Both the position numbers and the translations under genes were made by a program. This document shows positions 1-11,600 of a stretch of DNA of 64,000 nt, piece by piece. The stretch comes from Himantopus leucocephalus. Its lineage: Eukaryota > Chordata > Aves > Charadriiformes > Recurvirostridae. The notes below the pieces were generated by a model that worked only from the letters and a program-made list of their open reading frames with translations, did no database searches and was not told the DNA's origin. The first letter of the stretch is position 1. Each line of letters opens with the position of its first letter. The DNA lies in contig RSEF01000004.1 in NCBI GenBank assembly GCA_003993805.1, positions 18,398,086 through 18,462,085 of the forward strand, written 5' to 3'.

Positions 1-1363
1 TGCTATTTACTTCTTGCAGAAATAATAGCAGTAATGTATTTATTGGAGTAGGGCTGAGCAGACCTTCAGGGATATAAAAGCTTTTTAGCTAATTTTCAGC
101 TTTGTATTTAGAAACTAACACAGGGGATAGGTCTGCCTACTGCAGGCTGTTTCTCCAGTCCATGAATTCCTGGCACCCATCTGTGTGTCATACAGCTGCA
201 CTAGACCTCAGTACAAAGTGAGCCGTGTCTGCTCTGGCCAACTTCTCCCTAATATTATTCCTGCTCTCCAGCAAAGTATTATTCTGCCTTGAATTCACCC
301 ATGTGATGAATATTCATCTCACAGATAATTATCGTCATCCCTGAGCAGCTTCACTCAAATAAACTGAACTTCTCACACCACCAATCATTTCTGTCACTGT
401 TTTGGCAGCATGAAGCTTATGGTTCCTCATGCTTTAATAATGCTCCATCATCTGTGGTATCAGATTTGGGTCAAATGACCATGATGAGGGTTAGAAAACT
501 CTTCCTTTGTACAATGCTAGATGTTTTAGGAAAAAGAAAAGAGAGGCACCTGGCACTCATCTTTCCATGTGCTGCCTTAAGTCCCACACCTGGATGTGAA
601 GTAGCAGCACGGTGAACATAGACAAGGTGGTGCTTTGCTGTAACTTGGTGCTCCACTTTAGATACCTATTGTGATCAATTGAATGTTAAGATACTACATT
701 TCTATATTTTCAAGTTTTTTTCAAGTTTTTCTCAAGGATTTTAGTTACTAAAAGAAATCTCAGTCCTTAAATTGGCTATGGTAATAGATTTATCTAGACT
801 GTTGATTGAGTGGAATACTGTTGTTAGTAAGTACCTATATATCAGTTTGATTTTGTGATCTTTTTAGAAGAATTATATGCATGAAATATATTTTTAGTGG
901 CTAATAAGTTCTACTAAAGGAGAAGTAAGGAGCGTAAAGGCTATTTTCTTTCTTTTGTGTAACTATTATTGTTAAAATCAATAAAACTGCTAAATAAAAA
1001 GTAGCTGCAATAACAGCGGTAAGAGATCAGTCAGTGAAAAGTTCGGTAGCAGATTCTTTGCAAGCAGAGTATTTATTGACTTGGTGTCTTTAGCAACATT
1101 CAACACAATTTTACAGTGTTAGTATCATTATTTTGTAAAAATTAGCCTCAAAACATGCTTAACAACTCTGCCTGTTATAATTTCAGCAGACTAGTCTAAA
1201 CAGGAAGACAACTGTATTAAACAGGAAAATACTGACTTGTGAAATTTTCTGGCCGGTATCTCTTAAGCTTTTCAATAACAGTGCATCAACAGTCTGCTTC
1301 TCATTCAGTGTTTTGTTGTCTGTCCTGGTGTCCATCCATCCATTCATTCCTTGCTCGTTATAC

Positions 1364-1439
1364 ATTCACAGAATGACAGAATGGTCAGGGTTGGAGGGGA
1401 CCTCTGGAGATCATCTGGTCCAACCCCCCTGCCAGAGCA
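1364..1439 (-). mobile_element. CR1 LINE 3' end, antisense, cut by the gap
   Basis: The segment starts with two copies of an ACAGAATG-type octamer (the reverse complement of the CR1 3' terminal repeat). It continues with GGTCAGGGTTGGAGGGGACC, TCTGGAGATCATCTGGTCCA and CCCCCCTGCC, the known order of a CR1 tail read on the opposite strand. The 3' end is present and the 5' side is lost in the N gap. The CTCTGGAGATC variant differs from the copy at 36427, so the two come from different CR1 subfamilies. I do not assign subfamily names. Confidence 0.88.
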
Positions 1440-1539
1440 NNNNNNNNNNNNNNNNNNNNNNNNNNNNNNNNNNNNNNNNNNNNNNNNNNNNNNNNNNNNN
1501 NNNNNNNNNNNNNNNNNNNNNNNNNNNNNNNNNNNNNNN
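1440..1539. other. 100-N assembly gap
   Basis: There are exactly one hundred N bases, a conventional placeholder for a gap of unknown size. The left flank is a CR1 copy running into the gap, so the break was probably caused by the repeat. The true missing length is unknown and could hold the rest of a longer CR1. Confidence 0.98.
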
Positions 1540-3638
1540 TGATTTCCATGCAGAATTTGGGAAGTATATTTTCATATTCATGTTGATTTTAATAGTAATA
1601 AAAATAAAAATTAATATCTGAGAACTCCAGGAGCATTTTTAAAAACAGGTTCAATCTGCTCCTGCCCTCATTCTTTAAGTTTGAAGAATTAATCTGAAGA
1701 AGAGACTAGAAAGACATTTGCCATGAGGCATGGGTTGGAACCTCTGGGGAAGGACCTGAGGAATAAAGAGTTTCTTTCTTTCTCATAAATTTCACAAGCC
1801 AAAATGTTTCCTGAAAGTGCAGCCTCCTTTTCTAATCCCTTAGCTGCCTAATCTGCAAATTTTATGGAACTCCTTAGTGTTATAGCAGACTCTGATTCTT
1901 CTTTTATTCCTCCTTTATTTGTTATTACTGTTATTTTTAACTTTCTAGCATCTCTGGTGGTAACTGGAGATTACTTTAAGAAAATAAACTACATAGATAA
2001 GGGAATGCAAGGAAAAGTTGAAATACAGTAGAAGAAAACGTGCGATACAATGCATTTGATATATAAGCATAAAAACTCAAATGGTATCTTTTATGTACAG
2101 CTTATCTATGTGTAATCTGTATATCAATTTATTTAAAAAAATGCAGCTGAGGATGTGTTTTGGGCTGTGATAATAGTGTAACTGGTGATAAACATGAGAT
2201 CTCTAAAACAAATTAATAATCAGTGTAATATGGTTTTGCAAATTAATGGGTTTTTGGCTTCTTCCTCAATGATCTTCATATGAATGGTTAGTGAAGTTTA
2301 ATGTCTTTTAAATTATATTGTCCTAGGAACGATGTGGCGTGTTCTCAACATGGAAACAAGTAAGATCTTAGACCAAATGAAATGTGAACACACAAAGACA
2401 TTGACAAAGTTATCTAGCAGGCTGTGTTACACGAATGACTTTATGAAGTAGCTTAAGATCTCTGCCCATTTAATTCTCGAGTCCAGTGTACAGCCAGTAA
2501 ACCGTGGTCCTCAGGTGAGAAATGAGAAATTTTAAGGGCCGTTGAACACACTGAATTTAGCAGAGTGCTCAATAGCCCTCAAAATTTCTCATTTAGGAGG
2601 GTGCATATGTATTGCTTCCAAAAATGAATGTGAACTTCACTTTCCCCACTTGATTTACATTTCTTCCTCCCTTCTTCCCTCCCTCCCCTTCTCTCTCCAA
2701 GTCTCTTATGCCGTAAGTAGCTGGTCTGCCTTTCTACTCGTTTTGAAACACATACAATACACTTGCTGGTAAAACCATTGGTGTAAATTCAGAGTGTGAA
2801 AAAACGTACATAAAATCGCAGTGTAACACTGGAAAATCCCAAACCCTACACCAACATCAAAGCTGCATGGTTGGGGTGGTTTTTCCCCTGCATTCCCGTT
2901 ATCACTCCTTCAGACACCAGCTCGGTAACTAGCGTAACAACCATGACACTATTCAGGTTAATGTGTATTATTTGCCTTTCTGGAATTCCTTCCGTTATTG
3001 TTCAGGATCTTTCCATCGCATCTGCTCCCCAGACTCTGACATTCCCAGTATTCTCAAATAACCTCCAGTGTGAAAGAGGAAGGAGACCGGCCCAAAATAA
3101 GTACCATGGCTTTAAAGTTCCAAGACACTGATATTTTCTCCTTGCCTTTGAGCTACTTAAAATCCTTTATAGTTTTACATCTGCAGAGCTAGAGCAATTT
3201 GTACCTTTTCATCTGGAGAATTGATTTTGTGTGTCTTAGGGCAGGGAGCATCCTCAGAGTAAGAACCACCTCATACCAAGAATCAAGGATAAAATAAATT
3301 TGTGAATCTATGATATTTAAAGAGGCTTTTAAAATACGTAAGTCAGAATTGCTTAATCATATGATAGAGTTCACAAAATGCACTTAATAGCAACTTGTCA
3401 AACTATTCCAGTTTATAGATAATTTCTGTTTTTCTGTAAGCTCTTTCTCTTGTTGAACAGATAGGTGCATTAAGTAATTTAAGTATTATTTGTCACTCTG
3501 TTATTAATACAAAATAGCATTCTTCCATAAGGGAATAGGAAAATTGAAAAGAAAGGCTCTTTATGCTCATCTCTGTTTATACACTAGTTTTGTGGTTCTC
3601 TTTTATCTACTTTGTTTGAACAGTCTTCTCTTTATTTT

Positions 3639-3666
3639 AAATATTTATTTATTGAAATAAATATTT
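3639..3666. repeat. Perfect 12-bp inverted repeat (AT hairpin)
   Basis: AAATATTTATTT, four-base loop ATTG, then AAATAAATATTT, an exact reverse complement. The stem has no G or C, so the hairpin is weak and a chance product of AT-rich sequence is plausible. Confidence 0.85.
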
Positions 3667-5299
3667 ATTTACTTTCCCAGTTAGTTGTTTGAAAGTAGCA
3701 AAATTCTTGGCAAATGGCAACAGTGTGGAAGTTCCACAAGTCCTGCCGGTCCACTAAGTTTGTAGAAATACTAAGTTGAAGAGCAGGACCTCTGTGGTCT
3801 TTTACTTGGGTAATTTTTATAATTTTTTTTACCTGTGTCGGAAGAACTAAAGAGTTGCAGAAAGAATAGCTGGCACACAGTTATTCCTGGCTGTGCAACG
3901 AGATAGTCCTGAAGGTGCACTGGGATAAATGTTTTATATAGGTATGAAAATCCTAACTGTAAATTGTTAACTGTACTGGTGACTACGTTGATGCTGTAGT
4001 AAAGAAGTAGTTGATGAGCATTTCTGGAGGTTTCGGTAGTTCTGTGTTGGTGAACAAAGTTGGGGCAGCGTTGGAGCTGGCTGCCTGGGCAGCTGCCTAA
4101 TCCTCCCCTCAACCTGAGCGCCTTAAATAGCAAGGGCACCGTCGGCCAGTGGCGTCAAACTTCTCTTTAACGGCTCATCTCTGAAAAGGGTTTTTTTTCA
4201 GGAAAATTAAGTTGCCTAAAGGTGGAAAGAAAGGGATCTGTTAATTGAAATGCTGATCTATTTTTTTCATGCACCCAGCCGTCTGCCCTTTACTTAATCA
4301 TTAGATAGTTTACGTGTCTTTATACATTACTTTTTGTAAAAAGGAATTAATATCAATGAAGGATAAAATACTCGTATTTTTAACAGTTGTGCTGCAGTGG
4401 GCTCCACAAGGCTCTGGAGGTGAAAATCGTATCATGATCTTCTATATACATTCATAACTGCAACCTTTTTTTTGTCTGCCCACAGTTCATGCAAAAACTT
4501 GAATTTCATATTAATGTTCCCTCACTTCTCTTGTGACTGTATCTTGTCAGTAAGACTAAATCTATCATAAATCAACACTTGAACTTTATCTCCTTGTGGA
4601 AATATGTAGTATTTTAGGTAACAAGGTTAGATATGCAGACTAAAAGCAGCCACTTTTGGCATTCTAAGTGCTTTTCAGAAAATGCATCCTGTGGGAGTTA
4701 AAATACTACAAAGGCTTGTATACTTAAGAAATAGACTATTAAGGCAATATATTGTGTTAGACTTCAGTTGAATATGAGTTATAGTATAAAAAAGTCACTT
4801 TCTTTTGCTCCACCGAAAATAAATTCGCTCAAGTATTGAGTATGTTAGCTTCTACGTTTTGAATTAACTTATAGGCTGAAGGGTAAATTCTGTGCTTCTT
4901 AAACATGTGTAATCTAATTAGCATTTGTGAGATTTACTGGGATGAATTTTCCCCTTGGCCTATGCGAACAGGGAGAACGTGGGCTGCAGGCTGCCAGGGG
5001 CAGACATCTGCCTGGAGTGGACATCCGTGTAGAGAAGTGCCTGCATGCTTGCTCCCTGAGGACCTGGCATCAGCGGGCACGGTTCATGAAGTTATGAGAT
5101 TTGTAATTGCAGAGAAGTTCCTCAGCTGGTGAAAACAAGTAGAAATCTGCTTTGAAGGGGAAGGAGGTTCAGAAGACGCTTCTTGAGATCACAATGTGTA
5201 ATTTAGTTGACAGAGACATATTCTAAGAACCCTGTGTTGCTATGATTGACAGAAATTCAAGTTAAAAATTAAGAGTACTACTGCTTTTTGAGAGAATTT

Positions 5300-5325
5300 A
5301 ATAATAATAATAATAAAAAAAAAGC
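5300..5325 (+). repeat. (AAT)n microsatellite running into poly-A
   Basis: About five AAT/TAA units are followed by nine A, then GCTGGGGGGC. Simple sequence, with no associated element seen. Confidence 0.85.
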
Positions 5326-6972
5326 TGGGGGGCAGTTTCATTGGAGGCTATTTCTTCAGTGTGGGCCTCGGTCAAAATTGAGACCAGTATTAAGGCTAAG
5401 GAAATGGGCACGTTAGGCAGCTAAGGGATTACAAAAAGGAGGTTGCACTGTCAGGAAACTCTTTGGCTTGTGAAATTTATGAGAAAGAAACTCTTTATTC
5501 CTCAGGTCCTTCCCCAGAGGAACCACAGGATGAGGTTCCAGCCCATGCCTCATGGCAAATGAGCCTGTTGGCTCTCTTATTATTTCATGAAGAAAGTATT
5601 AAGTGTGTTTTTCAGTATAAATTTTTCTTGATGTACATCAATAAAATATCCCCCTTTAGAAGTACCTTCTCATTAGTGCTTATGAGAAGCACTAAAAACC
5701 TGCTGGTGTCTTTAAATACAACTGTCCAAATGTATGACCCTAATTTACTTTCATTGACTTTTATATGGTTTAAGCAGCTAAATCTTAATTTTCTTTGATG
5801 ATATACTTCTTTAAATGTCCGTATACGTTTATTCCTCTATTTTATGTCATCTGCTAAAACACGTGTTGACCATCATAAATTTTTGATGGAGCGGACAGTC
5901 AGGGCATGTGACAAGCTAGCTCATTGCCAGCGAGATTTGGCATTCCCCTTTCTTTCAGAGCACAGGTGCAGTACGTGGAGTGATGCTCCTCTCTACTTTT
6001 TCTATAGTACCTCAGCTCAGTTAAGCAGAACTTTCAATCAGATGTTTCTCAAGAAAGCATTGGCTCGCCTCTTTGTTACTGAAAAATCTTTGGTCAAATA
6101 GCGGTACCCGCAGCCTCCATTTAAATGAGCAATGCAGTCCCTCCAGGGTGGCGTAGGATCAGCCTGCTTATATGATTCAGTCTGTATTTCATGGATTCTC
6201 GGCTCTGGGTTAGTCACCTGGGACTGTTGCTGGCTTTTTAATTCTTGGTTTATGTATAAGTCCTTTTGGAATTTGGTAAAGAAAAAATAAGAACTGACGT
6301 GCGCCATTTGGAACCATATTTTATATAAAGGTGTTTTTATTCATTTAGTGCTGTCAAAAAGAAAGTAAAAGTTAGGAGTGTAATGCAGCTCTGATGGTTC
6401 AGTGTCCAACTTCAGTATCTGCACTCTTCGTGTCATACAAAGATTTGGTCCGTGCTGTCTAATTAAGCCAAGTGGAGCTTGTTTCTTGTGGATACAATAC
6501 ATAATACTACAACTGAGACCTTCAGGAATGTGGTGGCAAAGGAAAGATACACAGAGACAGAAGGCTTAAAAATTGAGCCACCTCAGCATATTCTAGCTTT
6601 GCATTTGGTTTGTAGATTTTGGTCGATACCTTCAAGAAAATACCAGGGCTTTCTGTTATTTTGGAGAGTGTGCTTAAAATAAGAACTGTTCCTCTCACGG
6701 GCTGGTAAGTGGATTAGTTTGGCAAATTAAAGCTTTAGTTAGGATGACAGTAGAAGAGAGTATTTGTCCTCAGTCTCTATCAATGACTCTTGTCTCTAAT
6801 GTTTCTTTCTAGAAATTGAAAGAATACTGTATGCATGTTTGATATTGTATTTGGTCTCTCAAGATGGCATCCCAGGTCTGATGTTCAATTAGGGAGAGCA
6901 GTTCTGCGATCTTTATTTAATTAGAACTCCTTGTCTTAGTTCCCCGGGAGTTGCATTTGTAATTGGATTCTC

Positions 6973-7340
6973 ACAAGTGAGAATATGCAGAGGCTACCTC
7001 AAAGGGAAGTTGTAATTTGCTGATGTGTGTTACTCACCTGTAGTTCTTCGAGAATGTTTCCTCTGCATATTCACATTATGGGTCCTGTCCGCCTTCTGTT
7101 TGTCCTCGGATATCTACTGCCCTACAGTTGCGGTGTTTATTTAAGACTAATTGAAGTATTGAGCACTGTACAACTCTTTAAAATCTCTGATCGCTTGGTG
7201 TCATGAGATGGCACTTGTACAGTCCCAGTAGTCACTGCTCTTCTAGGAAGTTCCTGTAGGTCACCAGCACTGGAGAACCAAAACCCACTGGTGTGAATAT
7301 GCAAGGACAGCACTCTCAAAGAGCAAGCCAGTGGTAAGTA
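6973..7340. mobile_element. Inverted-repeat element with three copies of a GAATATGCA motif (old MITE-like)
   Basis: Three related blocks occur in alternating orientation. Block A (about 6973-7010) reads GTGAGAATATGCAGAGGC then CTACCTCAAAGGGA. Block B (about 7030-7083) reads ACTCACCTGTAGTTCTTCGA then TCCTCTGCATATTCACA. Block C (about 7290-7340) reads GTGTGAATATGCAAGGACAG, then CTCTCAAAGAGCAAG and GGTAAGTACC. Blocks A and C are reverse-complement relatives of B. The B-C arrangement gives imperfect inverted repeats about 200 bp apart, as in a non-autonomous DNA element. No transposase is present. It resembles a TTCTTCGAG-type repeat I associate with turtles and crocodilians, but I cannot name a family. 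Confidence 0.45.
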
Positions 7341-7740
7341 CCCTTTCTTTGTCTTCTGTGGTTAACCAAATCTTTCAAATGTTATTTTGTAAATTCCCTA
7401 TTTGCAAATTTGCTACACTTTCCCTATGATAAAAACATACTGAGATTAGTTTTAGAGCTGTTGCCTTTCTGGCAAAAAAACAAGTAAGTATCTCGATTTG
7501 GAAGTACTCCCTTCAGTTGTAAATTGATATACTGCTATCAGCGCGTGGGTGTGTACACGTATTTGAGCTATAGTATATTTCTATCAGACAAAAAGGCGCA
7601 ATTACAGTGCAGTATTATATATTTTACAGTTGCACACTTTCAGTGACCAAAAAAAGTCCTCTAATAGTATTAACAATGTTAATTCTCAAAACAGATTCTT
7701 CCAAGGTAAATCAAAGGTATATTGCTTTTCACTTCTAAAT

Positions 7741-7767
7741 TTTTTTCTGAACTTTTGTTTTTTCCAG
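7741..7767 (+). other. Splice acceptor of the TENM1 exon (polypyrimidine tract and AG)
   Basis: A nearly pure pyrimidine run ending in TTTTTTCCAG lies directly before the first exon base. AG is at 7766-7767. The tract is long and T-rich, which marks a strong acceptor and fixes the 5' border of the exon. The open frame continues upstream into the intron (to about 7722), so the border is set by the splice signal and by where teneurin similarity begins, not by a stop codon. Confidence 0.9.
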
Positions 7768-8028
7768 ACATGGAATTCTGTGAGACTCCCCATATTCTGT
7801 GCTCTGGCTATCAAACAGATTTACACGGTGTAGCTGAGCACAGTTACCCGCTAGAGGTGGGCTCAGATGTGGATACTGAAACAGAAGGTGGTGCGTCCCC
7901 GGATCATGCCCTGAGGATGTGGATGAGGGGGATGAAATCGGAACACAGCTCCTGTTTGTCAAGCCGGGCAAACTCAGCACTGTCCCTCACTGACACTGAC
8001 CATGAAAGGAAGTCTGATGGGGAGAATG
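7768..8028 (+). CDS. TENM1: TENM1 (teneurin-1) internal coding exon, part of the intracellular domain
   Basis: This exon encodes 86 complete residues plus split codons at both ends. It starts with AC, which completes a codon begun in the previous exon (Asp if that exon ends in G), then [17 protein letters not shown]. It ends with ERKSDGEN and one base (G) of the next codon. Length is 261 = 87 x 3 and both borders are phase 1, so skipping it would keep the frame. Recognisable stretches are SGYQTDLHG, the acidic [20 protein letters not shown] and the Ser/Thr-rich [18 protein letters not shown]. These match the Ten_N intracellular domain as I remember it. The MEFCET start and SEHSSCLSS favour teneurin-1 over teneurin-2, -3 or -4. 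Teneurins are type II membrane proteins of neurons with EGF, NHL and YD-repeat ectodomains that bind latrophilins and each other; the intracellular part is reported to bind CAP/ponsin and MBD1. The frame has no stop or frameshift. Neighbouring exons lie outside the window or were not found. Confidence 0.95.
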
Positions 8029-8036
8029 GTAATAAA
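8029..8036 (+). other. Splice donor of the TENM1 exon
   Basis: The exon/intron junction reads GAATG|GTAATAAA. The last exon base is G and the intron starts GTAA, but position +5 is T instead of the preferred G, so the donor is moderate in strength. Reading through would add only nine residues before TGA. Teneurin similarity stops at this junction. Confidence 0.85.
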
Positions 8037-8093
8037 GAAATGCATCTAATGTACTGAATAGAGATAGTAATTTCTTTGAAGCTTTCTACTCCN

Positions 8094-8170
8094 TCCTTTT
8101 TTCTTTTCCTTTTTTTTTTCTTTTTTTTTTTTTTTTTTTGTTTTCTTTCTTTTTTCCCCCTTCCTTCTTA
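8094..8170 (+). repeat. Polypyrimidine tract (T-rich) after a single N
   Basis: About 75 bases are almost pure T/C, with a T-run of about 19 and a final TTTTTTCCCCCTTCCTTCTT followed by AG. It begins just after the N at 8093 and only 65 bases downstream of the TENM1 donor. It resembles an acceptor tract, but the sequence after it shows no teneurin similarity. The length is likely unreliable because of the N. Confidence 0.8.
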
Positions 8171-8606
8171 GGTCTCTGTATTAGATGAAGGTGTGAAAGG
8201 GTTGTTTGGTATGTGCATTGTATTTATAGTGCAGATGGAAAATAAGACAAAAAATGAAACAATGTTAAAATGTCATTCTTTTAGAGACCAATTACTTTCC
8301 CATTTTCTCCAGTTTTATGTCATAGGACATCTAGCATTTGAGTTTAGTGGCCTATGAATTAGGTTCTAAAATGAATCTATATGTGTACATTTATATCACA
8401 TTTTGTGTAGAACTGATCCTGCATGTGCTGGATTCTGGGCGTAGCATTAAGACTCTACTGCCAGGTGACTTCAGGAAGACAACCTGGAATCCTAAACGCT
8501 CTGTTCAGCTGTAATTTCAGGCTACACCTGAAGACATGCCTTTATCAGTAGGACAGGTTGAACAGGTCTTTGTCATATCTCGTTCCTGTATTTCTCTGCA
8601 TATGGA

Positions 8607-8646
8607 GGGTGGGTTTCTGGGTCAGGTTTTGGGGGTGGGGGGTGGG
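8607..8646 (+). other. G-rich tract, borderline G-quadruplex
   Basis: Six G-runs of three or more occur in 40 bases, but one loop is nine bases long, so it falls just outside the strict pattern. It lies about 580 bases downstream of the TENM1 donor. Confidence 0.55.
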
Positions 8647-11600
8647 TTATTTTTGGTTTTCTTTGGGGTTTTTTTTAAATATTCATTCTCCTTCTGGATA
8701 TTTTTACTTATTTGCTTTTCTTATGGTTTAGTGTGTCATAGAAGGTGAAAATGTGTATTTAATTAAATAATGGGGAATTAGTAAGTTTTATCTCTGCATC
8801 AAAATTGATTAAAATCTGCTATAAATGTTTCCTTAAAGAGTACAGTAAGTAAACAAATTTATCATGCTTAAGATCAACAAGCTTAGCTCATATTTTAATT
8901 TCTGTGTTTAATAGCTACACGTTATGGCAGGTCAAAATGTAGTTAAATATGTATTTTTAACTGGATAAGAGATAGGGGAACCAGTGAAAGTGGCAGAATG
9001 GCACTTCAGTGTTGACAGTGATATATTTTAGTAGATCTATAGTCATAAGATGAAAGAGAGTTCGGTCATGAATGTCACTTCTATAGGTGTGTGTTTTGAA
9101 TTGTCAAATATGAAGCTGGTAATTAAATTATCATTTCATCTGCATGTTTGTCAGTACCAATGAGAATATCCAATACAGGTTCAAAGATATTAGACTATCT
9201 GCATGAGTTTAAAAAAAAAAAAGTTCTAGTACACAGCTCATTTTTGATTAAGTGCTCCTTTAAGGATTAAGCATTCTGCACTGTCCCATTGTATTGTGTT
9301 GCTGGAATCAGTTCATTTTCAGATGCCACCCCATTTGCGCGATGATGGATAGATGGTTGCCTTCTTGCTTCCTGCTTCTGCCACGTTCTCTGTGGGATCC
9401 GTCCTCTGTAAAGTGTTGTTGAATAGGGTTTTTTTCTTTGGCGTTGGAGGTTTTTTGGCGTGTTTTCCAAAGACATTTGGGTTTAGGTGGTGGCTGAAGG
9501 AACTGAATCTGGTCTGCCTGAACTGGTTGGCTCTTAACTATGAAAATGGTTTAAAGGGAATGCTACCTGAGAAAGGAATGTGCCTACTTGTGCCATTTAA
9601 ACTAAGAAATACAGTTATGTTTTAAGGTACTGGGAAGCCGATGTATTCAGAGGAGATTAAGCATATAACCAAGTTATGCGTTTCAGTGTGGAATGCAGTG
9701 GTGCACCCGGGTATTTATGAAGTTTTGCTAGCCATACAAGTTGCACTAAATAAGTCATCTTGCTATAGATGAAAATTACTGTAAGTAGTAAAGGAAATGC
9801 ATTTGTTGCCTTCATCGTCCTACGTTGCAGGAACCATGGGTTAAGTGTCGTTAAGATAGAGACATGTAGTCATTGTGTTTCACCAACAAAGAATGGAGTG
9901 GTTTCTTCTAAAAGTTTGTCTCAGAGAATGATTTTAATCAATTTAAACTCAATTACTGCATGGTCGAGACTAGAACGGAGTAGTCCTTTTGCATGTGGCT
10001 TTCATATTTGGTTCTTTGTAAGCTTTATAACAAATTTTTAATCGGGGATTCGTGTTTTAGGTACTGCTACATGAATTTTAACTGAATAGTTAGAAGGGGA
10101 AAGTGAGGGCAAGAATAAGTTGGAAGAGAGAGAAACTGAGAGCACCAACTCATTTGAACTCTTTAGTTGTCTCCAGGCAGGGTCAACAGAGTGCTTCCTG
10201 TGGCATTGCGTCCTTATAATAATTAGTCTTGAAAGTTAATGTGGATAAATTTGAAGACAATGATGGTTCAAGCTATATTCATTTATATTATCTAGTACTT
10301 CACAGGTAAGTTCATCGCCAAGATTCCTGATCCAGAGAGCAGCGTGTTTTCCATCTGGGCTGGCACTCAGTAACACAGCACTCTTTGAATACAGAAGTTC
10401 ATAAATCTCTACTTAAATGAAGTAATAGATGGCACGTCTTTATGTTTCTATGCAGTCATTTTTCCCAGGGGCTTTATCAGAGAGCCACAAGTGTTGCATT
10501 TATCGTTCTCAGTCCCTGCCTTGGAAGCAGACTTTCTTTGTGCCAGCCGGTAACTTCTGTGGTGTGAAAATGGGTGAGCGCGTAAGATCGGTTGCTGGAA
10601 GTTCATGAAATGCTAGTTTCCGTGATACTGCCTAATTGCTGTAAAAATAGGTATTTAGAAATTCTGGCTTTCGAAGGCTTGACCCAATGGCATGTGAACA
10701 CAGCTATTTGTAACTGGAATAAACTTAATGAGGAAGATACAGTTGTTGCAATGTTTGAGAAATCTAATTCCTATTATTGTCTGTATTTTGAAAAGGTCAG
10801 TTCATTTTTGTTGTTGGGGTTTGGTTTTTTTCCTCTATGAGCACGATTCTGCTACAAGTGCAGCTTTTTTTGTGGTGACATTAGGACAACAAAGTGTGTA
10901 GACTCTGGTAGACCTGCTTTCAGGACATTTTTTTGCTTTACATTGATCTGAAGCAAATATACTTTTGCAAATTTTATTCCGTTTAGATATTCCTTGAATT
11001 TCTTACATTCATTCAGAGCTCTAGCAGGAGGTTCCCTGGCAAAGAATATATACTTCACTATGTATTCTTAGTAGCCCAGTTTGAGAATTTATTTGAGGAT
11101 TATTTTCCTTCATAGACGTACCAACTCTGATAATCACTGTTTAAATATACTCCGGTTGTTTTGGCAGCATTGAACATATTGCGTGAAACACCAACATTCC
11201 CATTTAAATTAGTGTTGTCAATGTTAATGGCAACTAATAATAGCCTATTAGTGCACAAACTGCCTTCAGCTTTGCCTGAGGCTAAGCAAAATATATATTA
11301 ACTGCAAGTAATGAATGACCAATTTCTTGGAGATCATTGCTTATCTCTGGTATGGTATAAATAGCCGTATTTAAACGGTGTAACTCTACAATATGTGAAT
11401 GTAAATTTCAGACAGAAGCACTACAGAATAACAATATCAAAAATAGTTACTTTATTCCATTGAAGAAGACTGCATTTACCCTCAATTCACTGAGACAATG
11501 GTATCTGTCATTGCAGCATATCAGAACATCTGCCAGATGACTGAGCTGGCAAATTTATTTCTTTCTTTATTTTTCTGGACTAAAGCTGTGGTCCAGGAAA

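Larger units (their letters stand above)
1..7767 (+). other. TENM1 intron upstream of the exon
   Basis: AT-rich non-coding sequence. It holds the CR1 fragment, the N gap, the hairpin at 3639, the AAT repeat at 5300 and the inverted-repeat element at 6973. Reading frames here are short and lack codon or family signal. No earlier TENM1 exon was recognised. Confidence 0.8.

Noticed and set aside
7735..7980. 81-codon minus-strand frame overlapping the TENM1 exon
   Set aside because: It is the antisense shadow of the teneurin exon; the family similarity is on the + strand.
8150..8300. Pyrimidine tract followed by AG as the acceptor of a further exon
   Set aside because: The sequence after the AG (GTCTCTGTATTAG) hits a stop almost at once and has no teneurin similarity.
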